A DNA stretch of 64,000 nucleotides, from positions 558,001 to 622,000 of the forward strand of contig NZ_CWKH01000002.1 of the NCBI RefSeq assembly GCF_001245615.1, given 5' to 3'. Position numbers and translations under genes: made by a program. Positions 24,531 through 32,317 of the stretch are shown piece by piece. The stretch comes from Mycolicibacterium neworleansense. Lineage in GTDB: Bacteria; Actinomycetota; Actinomycetes; Mycobacteriales; Mycobacteriaceae. Each line of letters opens with the position of its first letter. The first letter of the stretch is position 1. The notes under the pieces are model-generated. The model was not told the DNA's origin. It ran no database searches and was given only the letters and a program-made list of their open reading frames with translations.

Positions 24531-25127
24531 ATGAGGATGGCGACACCGAGCAAGGCAGGCACGCGGGACACCGGCACCCGGGACAAGCTGCTCGACGCGT
24601 GCGCCGAGATCATGCTCGAGGAGGGTTATGCGGCCGCAACCTCCCGACGGGTCGCCGAGAAGGTCGGGGTGCAACGCGCGGTCGTCTACTACTACTTCCC
24701 CACCATGGACGACCTGTACCTGGCTGTGCTCAGACGCGGAAGCCAGACCACCTTGGACGTTCAGCGCCGGGCATTTGCCTCCAAGAAGCCGCTTCATGCG
24801 CTGTGGGACCTCACGGTCGACCCGCGAGGTGTCCAGCTGATCATGGAGTTCATGGCCCTGGGCAACCACCGCAAAGCGATTCAGGCCGAACTCGCCGCCG
24901 GCGCGCAGGCCTTCCGCGAAGCCCAGGTCGCCGCCCTCACTTTCATCTTGCGCGAACATCAAGACGACCAGCCGCTGCCGGCCGAAGTGGTCTCCGTGCT
25001 GATCGCAGCGGTCGGCCGCCTGCTGGTCCTTGAGTCCGGTCTCGGTATCACCACCGGACATGACAAGACCGTCGCGCTCGTCAACGAGTATCTCGACCGA
25101 TACGAGGCCGCGCCGCCGAGTAACTAG
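24531..25127 (+). CDS. TetR family transcriptional regulator
   Basis: The protein of 198 residues has a TetR helix-turn-helix (TRDKLLDACAEIMLEEGYAA, then TSRRVAEKVGVQRAVVYYYF and DDLYLAVLRRG) and a C-terminal ligand-binding helical domain. The gene sits between the divergent P450 operon and the SDR gene, and its stop codon lies inside the second of two matching operators that bracket it. It therefore probably represses both flanking promoters and itself. ATG 24531 is preferred; ATG 24537 or the upstream 24498 are possible. Confidence 0.9.
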   Translation: MRMATPSKAGTRDTGTRDKLLDACAEIMLEEGYAAATSRRVAEKVGVQRAVVYYYFPTMDDLYLAVLRRGSQTTLDVQRRAFASKKPLHALWDLTVDPRGVQLIMEFMALGNHRKAIQAELAAGAQAFREAQVAALTFILREHQDDQPLPAEVVSVLIAAVGRLLVLESGLGITTGHDKTVALVNEYLDRYEAAPPSN

Positions 25128-25146
25128 GCAACTGCCTAACAAAATC
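25121..25146. promoter_or_regulatory. TetR operator copy 2 (tetR/SDR junction)
   Basis: TAACTAGGC-AACT-GCCTAACAAAATC is the reverse complement of operator 1 except for the central four bases. The tetR stop codon TAG (25125-25127) is within it, and it lies 28 bases before the SDR start at 25174. Confidence 0.8.
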
Positions 25147-25173
25147 GGATCGGGCACGCTAGCATCGCCCGTC

Positions 25174-25947
25174 ATGAGTCAGATCGTCGATTGCACTGCC
25201 CCGAAGGTCGCCGTCGTCACCGGAGGAGCCTCCGGCATCGGGCCCGCCGTCGGTGCTCACCTCGCCCGAGCCGGACACGCCGTGGCACTGCTTGACCGCC
25301 AAGGGCCACTGGTCCACAGCGTCGCCGAAGCACTACGGGCCGCCGGAGCCCGGGCGATCAGCATCGAAGTGGATGTCACCGATCGAGAGACCGTCCATGA
25401 AGCCGTCGCGGCGGTCCGAAGCGAACTCGGCCCCATTGCCATCGCGGTCACCAGCGCCGGCATCGATGTCGGTGTGCCAGTACCGATCACGCAGATCACG
25501 CCCGAACAATGGAACCGACTCATCGCCGTCAACCTCACCGGCACCTTCAACTGCATCCAAGCCGTCGTACCCGACATGCAATCCGCAGGCTGGGGCCGAA
25601 TAGTCACCATCTCCTCATCGAGCGCCCTGTCTGGCGCCCCTGAGCGCGCGCACTACGTCGCTTCGAAGGGCGGCGTCATCGCACTCACCAAAGCCCTTGC
25701 CTTCGAGCTTGCACCCCAAGGCATTACGGTCAACACCATCCCGCCGTCCATCGTCGACACCCCCATGGCGCGTGCAGGTGTCAAGGTCGGCACCGTGCCC
25801 GACTTGGACATCCTGGCCACTATGGTTCCCCTGCGCCGCAACGGAACTCCCGACGACATCGCCGCCGCGGCGGCCTTCCTGTGTACAGACGGCGCGTCCT
25901 ACATCACCGGCCAGGTCATCGGCGTCAACGGCGGCATGTACATCTAG
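25174..25947 (+). CDS. Short-chain dehydrogenase/reductase (SDR)
   Basis: The 257-residue enzyme has the Rossmann motif TGGASGIG, the acidic LLDRQG after strand 2 (favouring NAD), DVTD, the serine in TISSSSALSG and the YVASK pair. The usual NAG triplet is SAG. The C-terminal VIGVNGGMYI is standard. It resembles the frameshifted SDR of the opposite operon in length and end sequence, so the two may be paralogues from duplication. The promoter region includes the second TetR operator, so the gene is likely induced with the P450 operon. Confidence 0.92.
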   Translation: MSQIVDCTAPKVAVVTGGASGIGPAVGAHLARAGHAVALLDRQGPLVHSVAEALRAAGARAISIEVDVTDRETVHEAVAAVRSELGPIAIAVTSAGIDVGVPVPITQITPEQWNRLIAVNLTGTFNCIQAVVPDMQSAGWGRIVTISSSSALSGAPERAHYVASKGGVIALTKALAFELAPQGITVNTIPPSIVDTPMARAGVKVGTVPDLDILATMVPLRRNGTPDDIAAAAAFLCTDGASYITGQVIGVNGGMYI

Positions 25948-26092
25948 CTCACCTTGCCACCGACCACTTTGCCGCTGAGATCGTCGGCGGCGGGCCGACC
26001 ACGAACCCGCGGCCGGCCCTGCGAGAACTCGCGTCAGTTCAGCAACCCTGACCGCCCGCAGCAGCCTGCCTATGACAACCCCTTGTCACATA

Positions 26093-26111
26093 ACGCTACG
26101 ACGCGTAGCGT
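26093..26111. promoter_or_regulatory. Inverted repeat upstream of the BVMO gene
   Basis: ACGCTACG-ACG-CGTAGCGT is perfect and ends 8 bases before the GTG start of the monooxygenase. A regulator bound here would block transcription or a leaderless start. Its half-sites differ from the TAGGC operator of the neighbouring TetR. Confidence 0.55.
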
Positions 26112-26119
26112 AACGCCGC

Positions 26120-28036
26120 GTGACCCGGAGCTTTCACGTCGGCCAGCCGTTCACCACGTCCGACGCCGACATCGCAGCGGCATTGGAGCAGGTCAGCATC
26201 CCGACACTGCTGCTTTCGCTCGTGCACATCACCGGCGACCCGCGCTTCGTCCGCGAGTTCAAACAGGCCGGACTGTTCCTCAACGAGGTCCAGGGCTTCA
26301 TGAGCGAGGAAGACAAGGCGCGCGCCCGCGAGGTCGCGCTACCGGTGATCGCCGACTACCGGGACCGCGGCTGCCCGGTCCCCGACCCGCTGCCCGCCGA
26401 GGTGGTCCGGGAGATGATGGACTGGGCGGCCTGCGAGCCCGTCGATGAGGACAACGTGCCGCTGATGCTCGAAGAGCTCGACCTCGAAGGCCTCGACCCA
26501 CGTCGGCCCGCCACCCTGGAGGACACCGACGGTTTTCGCGTCGTCGTGATCGGCTGCGGGGAATCCGGGGTGCTGGCCGGCGTGCGCCTCAAGCAGGCCG
26601 ACATCGATTTCACGATCGTGGAGAAGAACGCCGGCCCGGGCGGAACCTGGTGGGAGAACAGCTATCCCGGTGCGCGCGTCGATGTGGCCAACCACTTCTA
26701 CTGTTACAGCTTCGAACCCAGCAACCACTGGGACCACTTCTTCGCCGAGCAGCCCGAGCTGCGTCAGTACTTCCGCGATGTGGTGGACCGCCATCACCTG
26801 GAACCCCACATCCGGTGGAACACCGAGGTGGTCTCGGCCGCGTGGGACGGCGCGATGTGGAACGTCACGGTCCGCTCGGCAGCGGGAACCGAAACGCTGC
26901 GGGCCAATGCCGTCATCACCGCCGTCGGGCAGCTCAACCGGCCGCAGATCCCGGATTTCCCCGGCGCGGAAACCTTTGCGGGACCAGCGTTTCACTCCGC
27001 GGCCTGGGACCACGACGTGGACGTCACCGGCAAGCGGGTCGCCCTCATCGGCGCCGGTGCCAGCGGCTTCCAGATCGCCCCGGCGATCGCCGACAAGGTC
27101 GAGCACCTCGCTGTCTTCCAGCGCACCGCGCAGTGGATGTTCCCCAACCCGATGTACCACGAGCCCGTCGCCGACGGGGTGCGCTGGGCGATGGAGCACC
27201 TGCCCTATTACGGCCGGTGGTACCGCTTCCTGCTGCTGTGGCCTGGAGCCGACAAGGGCCTGGACGCCGCGCGGGTGGACCCGGACTATGACGACCAGGG
27301 CAATGCGGTCAGCGAGATCAACGCCATCGCCCGCATCATGTTCACCGACTGGATCAGCACCCAGGTCGGCGACGACCCCGAACTCCTGGCGAAGGTGTTG
27401 CCCGACTATCCGGCCACCGGCAAGCGCACCCTGCAGGACAACGGCAGCTGGCTGGGCACCCTCAAACGCGACAATGTGGACCTGGTCCGCACCCCCATCG
27501 AACGCATCACCCCGACTGGGATCGTCACCACCGACGGCCAGACCTACGACGCCGACATCATCGTCTACGCCACCGGTTTTCGTGCCACCGACGTGCTGTT
27601 CCCGATGACCATCACCGGACGCGACGGCATCGATCTGCACGACGCCTGGGGGCAGCGTCCCTACGCCTACCGCGGCATCACGGTGCCCGGATTCCCCAAC
27701 TTCTTCATGACCTACGGCCCGGGCACCCACCTGGCCCACGGCGGCAGCCTCATCCTCAACTCCGAGCTGCAGATGCGCTACATCAACAAGTGCCTGGAGC
27801 ATCTGATCACCGAGGGCTTGCAAACCATGGAGCCGCTGCCCGAACCGACCAAGGAATGGCACCGGCGCTCGCAGGAGGCGATCCGCCAGACCGTGTGGGC
27901 ACAACCCTCGGTCAAGCACTCGTATTTCAAGAACGCCGACGGTGAGATCCACACTGTCAGCCCATGGCGCTTGAGCGAATACCGTTCCGCCATCGACGAA
28001 CCCGTCTGGTCGGACTTCACAGTGCAGGAGGCTTGA
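26120..28036 (+). CDS. Baeyer-Villiger flavin monooxygenase (HAPMO-like with N-terminal extension)
   Basis: The 638-residue enzyme inserts oxygen next to a ketone, forming an ester or lactone. A roughly 135-residue helical N-terminal extension precedes the FAD fold (VVVIGCGESG at 143-150). The type I BVMO fingerprint FxGxxxHxxxWD is present as FAGPAFHSAAWD near residue 286, and a second Rossmann motif GAGASGFQI binds NADPH. The GTG at 26120 gives the extension seen in 4-hydroxyacetophenone monooxygenase-type proteins; a palindrome lies 8 bases upstream. It is followed two bases later by a Zn alcohol dehydrogenase, which could supply the ketone from an alcohol. Confidence 0.92.
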   Translation: MTRSFHVGQPFTTSDADIAAALEQVSIPTLLLSLVHITGDPRFVREFKQAGLFLNEVQGFMSEEDKARAREVALPVIADYRDRGCPVPDPLPAEVVREMMDWAACEPVDEDNVPLMLEELDLEGLDPRRPATLEDTDGFRVVVIGCGESGVLAGVRLKQADIDFTIVEKNAGPGGTWWENSYPGARVDVANHFYCYSFEPSNHWDHFFAEQPELRQYFRDVVDRHHLEPHIRWNTEVVSAAWDGAMWNVTVRSAAGTETLRANAVITAVGQLNRPQIPDFPGAETFAGPAFHSAAWDHDVDVTGKRVALIGAGASGFQIAPAIADKVEHLAVFQRTAQWMFPNPMYHEPVADGVRWAMEHLPYYGRWYRFLLLWPGADKGLDAARVDPDYDDQGNAVSEINAIARIMFTDWISTQVGDDPELLAKVLPDYPATGKRTLQDNGSWLGTLKRDNVDLVRTPIERITPTGIVTTDGQTYDADIIVYATGFRATDVLFPMTITGRDGIDLHDAWGQRPYAYRGITVPGFPNFFMTYGPGTHLAHGGSLILNSELQMRYINKCLEHLITEGLQTMEPLPEPTKEWHRRSQEAIRQTVWAQPSVKHSYFKNADGEIHTVSPWRLSEYRSAIDEPVWSDFTVQEA

Positions 28037-28038
28037 GC

Positions 28039-29064
28039 ATGCGCGCAGTCGTCGTGGAAAGTTCTGGGGAGGTCAGTGTCCAATTGCGGCCGGACCCGGT
28101 CCTGCCCGGTCCTGACGGGGCGGTCGTCAAGGTCGAGGCCGCCTCGATCTGCGGATCGGACCTGCATTTCCTGGAAGGCCACTACCCGATCGTCGATCCG
28201 GTGTCGGTCGGGCACGAGGCCGTCGGCACAATCGTCGAAATCGGCCCGGAGGTAACCGGATTCGCCGTCGGCGACCGGGTACTGGTGTCCTCGGTGGCCG
28301 GTTGCGGGCATTGCGGTGGCTGCGCCACATCCGATCCGATCCGCTGTGTGCAGGGCCCGCAGATCTTCGGCACCGGATTCCTCGGCGGCGCCCAGGCCGA
28401 GTTGCTTGCGGTGCCGGCCGCGGACTTCCAACTGCTGAAGATGCCGGAGGGCATCAGCACCGAACAAGCCCTGTTGCTGACCGACAACCTGGCCACCGGC
28501 TGGGCGGCGGCCAAACGCGCCGACATCCCGGTCGGCGGCTCGGTCGCGGTGATCGGCTTGGGCGCGGTCGGCATGTGCGCCCTGCGCAGTGCCATCACCC
28601 TCGGCGCGGCAAAGATCTTCGCCGTCGACCCGGTGGAGGCCAGGCGTGACCGCGCGGAGGCTTCGGGTGCGGTCACGTTCGCCCCGCCGTCGGCACAGGC
28701 AATCCGGGAGGCCACCGGCGGCCTCGGCGTGGACTCCGTCATCGACGCGGTGGGCATGGACGCCTCGATCAACGACGCCATCGACGCGGTCCGCGCCGGC
28801 GGCACGGTGTCCATCGTCGGTGTGCATGATCTGCAGCCCTACCCGATGCCCGCGCTGGCCTGTCTCCTGCGCAGCCTGACCATCCGACTGACCACCGCGC
28901 CGGTTCAGCAGACCTGGCCGGAGCTGATCCCGCTGCTACAGGCCGGCCGGCTCGACGTCGAGGGCATCTTCACCACCACGATGTCGCTGGACGACGCCGC
29001 CGACGGGTATGCCAGGGCGTTCTCCCGCTCGGGTGAAGACCTCAAGGTTCAGCTCAAGCCGTAG
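28039..29064 (+). CDS. Zinc-dependent alcohol dehydrogenase (MDR family)
   Basis: The 341-residue enzyme oxidises an alcohol with NAD(P). Visible ligands are the catalytic zinc cysteine in ASICGSDLHFLEG, the GHEAVG histidine, and the structural zinc cluster CGHCGGC followed by C seven residues on (ATSDPIRC). The nucleotide fold is VIGLGAVGMCA. ATG 28039 starts two bases after the monooxygenase stop, so translation is coupled. The alcohol-ketone-ester logic (ADH then BVMO) fits catabolism of a secondary alcohol or cyclic alcohol. Confidence 0.92.
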   Translation: MRAVVVESSGEVSVQLRPDPVLPGPDGAVVKVEAASICGSDLHFLEGHYPIVDPVSVGHEAVGTIVEIGPEVTGFAVGDRVLVSSVAGCGHCGGCATSDPIRCVQGPQIFGTGFLGGAQAELLAVPAADFQLLKMPEGISTEQALLLTDNLATGWAAAKRADIPVGGSVAVIGLGAVGMCALRSAITLGAAKIFAVDPVEARRDRAEASGAVTFAPPSAQAIREATGGLGVDSVIDAVGMDASINDAIDAVRAGGTVSIVGVHDLQPYPMPALACLLRSLTIRLTTAPVQQTWPELIPLLQAGRLDVEGIFTTTMSLDDAADGYARAFSRSGEDLKVQLKP

Positions 29065-29305
29065 CTGTCGCGGATCAGCCACCACCGGTCGCGAGCGTGG
29101 CACGTATGCACGAAAACCGGGGTGAACGCGTGCAGGAACGCCACGGTCGGAGCCGTCGGGCTGTACAACACATCGTTGCTCTATGCAAATTTTCGTGAGT
29201 CGGTTCACAATCCGGAATCAACTCGCTGACAACGGAATAACGCCTGTGGTGCGGGCGGTTAAACGGACACGTGCGCCAATCGAACTCATCAGTTGACTGT
29301 CCGAA

Positions 29306-29325
29306 CCTGGCGCCGCAGCGCCAGG
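29306..29325. promoter_or_regulatory. Perfect 8-bp hairpin in the leader of the MFS-USP gene
   Basis: CCTGGCGC-CGCA-GCGCCAGG lies 31 bases before the ATG at 29357. With no U tract it is not a clear terminator; it could end the alcohol dehydrogenase transcript or act in the 5' leader. The remaining 240 bases after the ADH gene show no gene. Confidence 0.35.
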
Positions 29326-29356
29326 CACTGCCGACAGCCCGCACCGGGCGGCGCTG

Positions 29357-31336
29357 ATGCGCCAGGGACCCCTCGCCGGCCGGTATCCGGCGGTGGCCGC
29401 CATGGTCACCTTGGCCTTGATCCCTTACCTGGCACTGTCTGCCGCAGTCGATCCGCTGGTGCCGATCATCTCCGCACAGCTGCATATGTCGACCCAGGCG
29501 ATGAGCCTGGGCTCAGGCCTGGGCAACGCGGCGTACGCCGTCGGCACCGTCCTGGCGGTCCAGTTCGCCCAGCACCTGCCCCAGCGCCGGATGCTGCTCG
29601 CCTACGCGGTGGTGCTGGTGGTGGGCTCGGTGCTCGCCGCCTCCGCGCTGAACGGCCCCATGTTCATCTGCGGGCACATCCTGCAAGGACTGGCCACCAG
29701 CATGCTGCTGATTGCCGCCGCACCACCGCTGACCATCGGCTTCCCCCGAGACAAACTTCGCAACACCGCCGTGATCATGAACATGTGCGTGTTCGGTGCC
29801 GTCGCCCTCGGCCCGTTCATCGGCGGCGTACAGGCCGAGGCCAACGCCTGGCGACCGCTGTTCTGGATTGTCGCCGTGATCGCCTTGCTGGCCCTGGTCA
29901 TGGCCGCCCTCACGTTCGAGGATGCACCGCCCGCCGATCTCGATGCACCACGCGACCTGCGCGCCATCGGCCTGGCGTCGGTCGGTTGTGCCGCGGCGTT
30001 CATCGGCGCCTCACAACTCACCAGCCACGCCTTCACCGATCCCGCGGTGATCGTGCCGATGCTCGGTGGTCTGGCGCTGATCGTGGTGCTGATCGTCTAC
30101 CAGTTCAGGTCGGCCCGCCCGCTGCTGACCGTCCGCACGATGCTGACGAGTTCGATCCCGGTCGCCGGCGTCGGCGTCGCCCTCTTCGCGGCGGCCGCGT
30201 CGGTGGCGGCAACCGCACTGACCGCCGAGGTCTTCATGCAGACCTACAGTCCGGTCCGGGTCGGACTGCTGTTCCTCCCGGAACTCGGCGGCGCCATCGT
30301 GATGGCCTTCGTGTTCGGAGCTGTCATCTCCAAGCGAGCGATGCACTACCTGCCACTCGTCGGCATGGCGCTGCTCGCCGCGGGGATCGTGGTGTTCCGG
30401 CTCGCCATCCCGGCGAACCAGCCACTCGCCCTGCTCGCCTCGGCGCTGACCGGACTGGCACTGGGCGCCACGGTGGCCCCCGCATTGTTCGTCGCCGGTT
30501 TCTCCCTGCAGTCCAACAGCCTTCAGCGCGTGTTCGCGATCATCGAGTTGTTGCGGGCCGTGGCCGCCTTCATGGTGGCACCGATCTTCGCCCACTTCGC
30601 GGCCACCGCGGCCGGCGGCCTCACCGCGGGTGCCGGCGACGCCCTGTGGGTCGGATTCGGATTGTCCGTCGGCGGCGCCGTCTTCGGCGTGGCCGTCTAC
30701 GCGCTCAGCGGCGCCCGGCCCCAGGCGCCCGACCTCGACCAGTTCCTCGATGGCGAATCCCCGGCCTGGTACTCGCCGCCACTTCTGGCGCGGCTGCGTC
30801 CGGGTCTGCCCGCTCCGGTCACTCCACCCCACCGGGCTCGGTCTGTGGTGCCGGCAGAGCAAGGTTCATTCCCCCTCTCGCCGGGACCGGTGTTGTTCGC
30901 CTACGACGGAACACCTCGAGCCGCGTCCGCCATCGAGCAGGCCGCGGCCGAATTGTCGGCGCACCGCGACGCGCTGGTGGTGTGCGTCTGGCAACCCGTC
31001 GATGTCGGCTTCACGCCGGTCGAGACCACGCATTTCGACGCCGATCAGGCCGCCGAAGTACGCCGGGTCGCCCAGCGGACCGCCGACCATGGCGCATCGC
31101 TGGCCACCCGGGCCGGTTTCTCGGCCCAGGCGGTAGCCGTCGAATCCGCGCCGATTTGGAAGGGCATCGTGGAGACCGCCCACGAGCACAACGCGAGCCT
31201 GATCGTGGTCGGTCCGCACCGGCGCGACGGCTTGCTGGGCCACTTGGAAGGCAGTGTGGCCGCCGCCGTCGTCGCGCATTCCAGGAGGCCGGTCTTGGTC
31301 GTCCCCGAACAGCACAGCTGTCAGGCAGTGTCCTGA
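29357..31336 (+). CDS. MFS transporter fused to a universal stress protein (USP) domain
   Basis: Residues about 15-465 form a 14-helix-type MFS drug/metabolite exporter (RYPAVAAMVTLALIPYLALS first helix, GHILQGLATSMLLIAAAPPL, LGPFIGGVQAEANAWRPLF). A Pro-rich linker (SPAWYSPPLLARLRPGLPAP) leads into a cytosolic USP domain from about 511 to 650, with PVLFAYDGTPRAASAIEQAA, SLIVVGPHRRDGLLGHLEGS and VVAHSRRPVLVVPE, which retains the G-x2-G-x9-G-S type nucleotide loop. A fusion of exporter and ATP-binding sensor domain suggests regulated export. The next gene, ohrR, is convergent. Confidence 0.88.
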   Translation: MRQGPLAGRYPAVAAMVTLALIPYLALSAAVDPLVPIISAQLHMSTQAMSLGSGLGNAAYAVGTVLAVQFAQHLPQRRMLLAYAVVLVVGSVLAASALNGPMFICGHILQGLATSMLLIAAAPPLTIGFPRDKLRNTAVIMNMCVFGAVALGPFIGGVQAEANAWRPLFWIVAVIALLALVMAALTFEDAPPADLDAPRDLRAIGLASVGCAAAFIGASQLTSHAFTDPAVIVPMLGGLALIVVLIVYQFRSARPLLTVRTMLTSSIPVAGVGVALFAAAASVAATALTAEVFMQTYSPVRVGLLFLPELGGAIVMAFVFGAVISKRAMHYLPLVGMALLAAGIVVFRLAIPANQPLALLASALTGLALGATVAPALFVAGFSLQSNSLQRVFAIIELLRAVAAFMVAPIFAHFAATAAGGLTAGAGDALWVGFGLSVGGAVFGVAVYALSGARPQAPDLDQFLDGESPAWYSPPLLARLRPGLPAPVTPPHRARSVVPAEQGSFPLSPGPVLFAYDGTPRAASAIEQAAAELSAHRDALVVCVWQPVDVGFTPVETTHFDADQAAEVRRVAQRTADHGASLATRAGFSAQAVAVESAPIWKGIVETAHEHNASLIVVGPHRRDGLLGHLEGSVAAAVVAHSRRPVLVVPEQHSCQAVS

Positions 31337-31764
31337 ATGTGTCTCCGGAGGTTGTCCCGGAGCGTGGAGACACCTCGCTGCATGATCTTGAGTTCGTCCA
31401 GTGACAGACCGGTTGCCGCCACGAGATCCATCTCGAACGCCTGCTCGCGCAGCGCACGGCCGGCGTCGGTGAGGCTGACGACGACCTGACGCTCGTCGCT
31501 GGGATCACGTTGCCGCGTGACATATCCCAGCGCTTCGAGCTTCTTGAGGATCGGGGTCAGCGTGTTGGACTCCAGGAACAGTTTCTCGCCGAGGCTGCCC
31601 ACGGTCTGGTGGTCCTGTTCGGAGAGCGCGACGATCGCGATGTACTGCGTGTAGGTGATGCCTTTGGCGTCCAGGATCGGCTTGTAGGCCTTGCCGTAGG
31701 CGAGGTTGGCCGAGTAGACGGCGAAGCACAGGAAATCGGAGAGCTGCGGAGCCTCGGGTGCCAT
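31321..31764 (-). CDS. ohrR: MarR-family peroxide-sensing repressor OhrR
   Basis: The 147-residue protein begins MAPEAPQLSDFLCFAVYSAN; the cysteine in LCFA matches the redox-sensing Cys of OhrR. The winged helix is seen in ALSEQDHQTVGSLGEKLFLE, SNTLTPILKKLEALGYVTRQ and RDPSDERQVVVSLTD. Organic hydroperoxide oxidises the Cys and releases the operator. It is divergent from ohr, and two palindromes lie between them. ATG 31764 is chosen because homologues start just before the conserved LCFA segment. Its 3' end overlaps the USP fusion gene end by 16 bases. Confidence 0.93.
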   Translation of the reverse strand: MAPEAPQLSDFLCFAVYSANLAYGKAYKPILDAKGITYTQYIAIVALSEQDHQTVGSLGEKLFLESNTLTPILKKLEALGYVTRQRDPSDERQVVVSLTDAGRALREQAFEMDLVAATGLSLDELKIMQRGVSTLRDNLRRHIQDTA

Positions 31765-31770
31765 GGCGAA

Positions 31771-31792
31771 ATTATATCGGATCCGATTTAAT
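31771..31792. promoter_or_regulatory. OhrR operator, site 1
   Basis: A 12-bp palindrome ATCGGATCCGAT is flanked by ATTA on the left and TAAT on the right, giving a 22-bp inverted repeat with one mismatched pair. It starts 7 bases upstream of the ohrR start codon. Confidence 0.7.
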
Positions 31793-31836
31793 CGGATGGG
31801 ATGGAATGTGGAGCATCCTGCGTTCATCTCTAACGC

Positions 31837-31848
31837 ATCCAATTGGAT
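31837..31848. promoter_or_regulatory. Palindrome ATCCAATTGGAT, possible OhrR operator site 2
   Basis: A perfect 12-bp palindrome 28 bases upstream of ohr; half-sites ATCC/GGAT are shared with site 1. Confidence 0.45.
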
Positions 31849-31875
31849 CCAGATATCCACACGAAGGAGAACGAC

Positions 31876-32298
31876 GTGACCACCAGCCAGACCGACAACG
31901 TGCTTTACACCGCCCAGACCCACACCACCGGCGGGCGGCAGGGCGAGTCCTACAGCTCCGACGGCAACCTGGACATCCAGCTCACGCCGCCCGGCGGCAA
32001 GGGCACCGGCACCAACCCCGAGCAGTTGTTCGCGGCCGGCTGGTCGGCGTGCTTCCTGAGCGCCATGGGCCTGACCGCGGGCAAGCACAACGTGAAGCTG
32101 CCCGCCGAGACCGCCGTGGATGCCGAGGTAGACCTGCTCAACACCGACGGGGCATTCTCCCTGCGGGCGCGCCTCAACGTGACCATCCCCGGTGTCGATC
32201 GAGAGACCGCCCAGGCCATCGCCGATGACGCGCACCAGGTCTGCCCGTACTCGAAGGCGACCCGCGGCAACATCGACGTCACCATCAACGTCGCCTGA
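31876..32298 (+). CDS. ohr: Organic hydroperoxide resistance protein Ohr (OsmC superfamily)
   Basis: The 140-residue thiol peroxidase reduces organic hydroperoxides. It has the Ohr pattern VLYTAQTHTTGGRQGESYSS, the peroxidatic cysteine in AAGWSACFLSAM and the resolving cysteine in AHQVCPYSKATRGN. GTG 31876 has AAGGAG upstream. It is paired with the divergent ohrR. A weak hairpin CGCCT/AGGCG follows before the convergent permease gene. Confidence 0.94.
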   Translation: MTTSQTDNVLYTAQTHTTGGRQGESYSSDGNLDIQLTPPGGKGTGTNPEQLFAAGWSACFLSAMGLTAGKHNVKLPAETAVDAEVDLLNTDGAFSLRARLNVTIPGVDRETAQAIADDAHQVCPYSKATRGNIDVTINVA

Positions 32299-32317
32299 CC
32301 GCTGAGGCGGGCCGGGG

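Noticed and set aside
26339..27952. Long open frame antisense to the Baeyer-Villiger monooxygenase gene
   Set aside because: High-GC shadow frame; translation is low-complexity His/Val/Gly/Arg-rich and the opposite strand has a full set of enzyme motifs.
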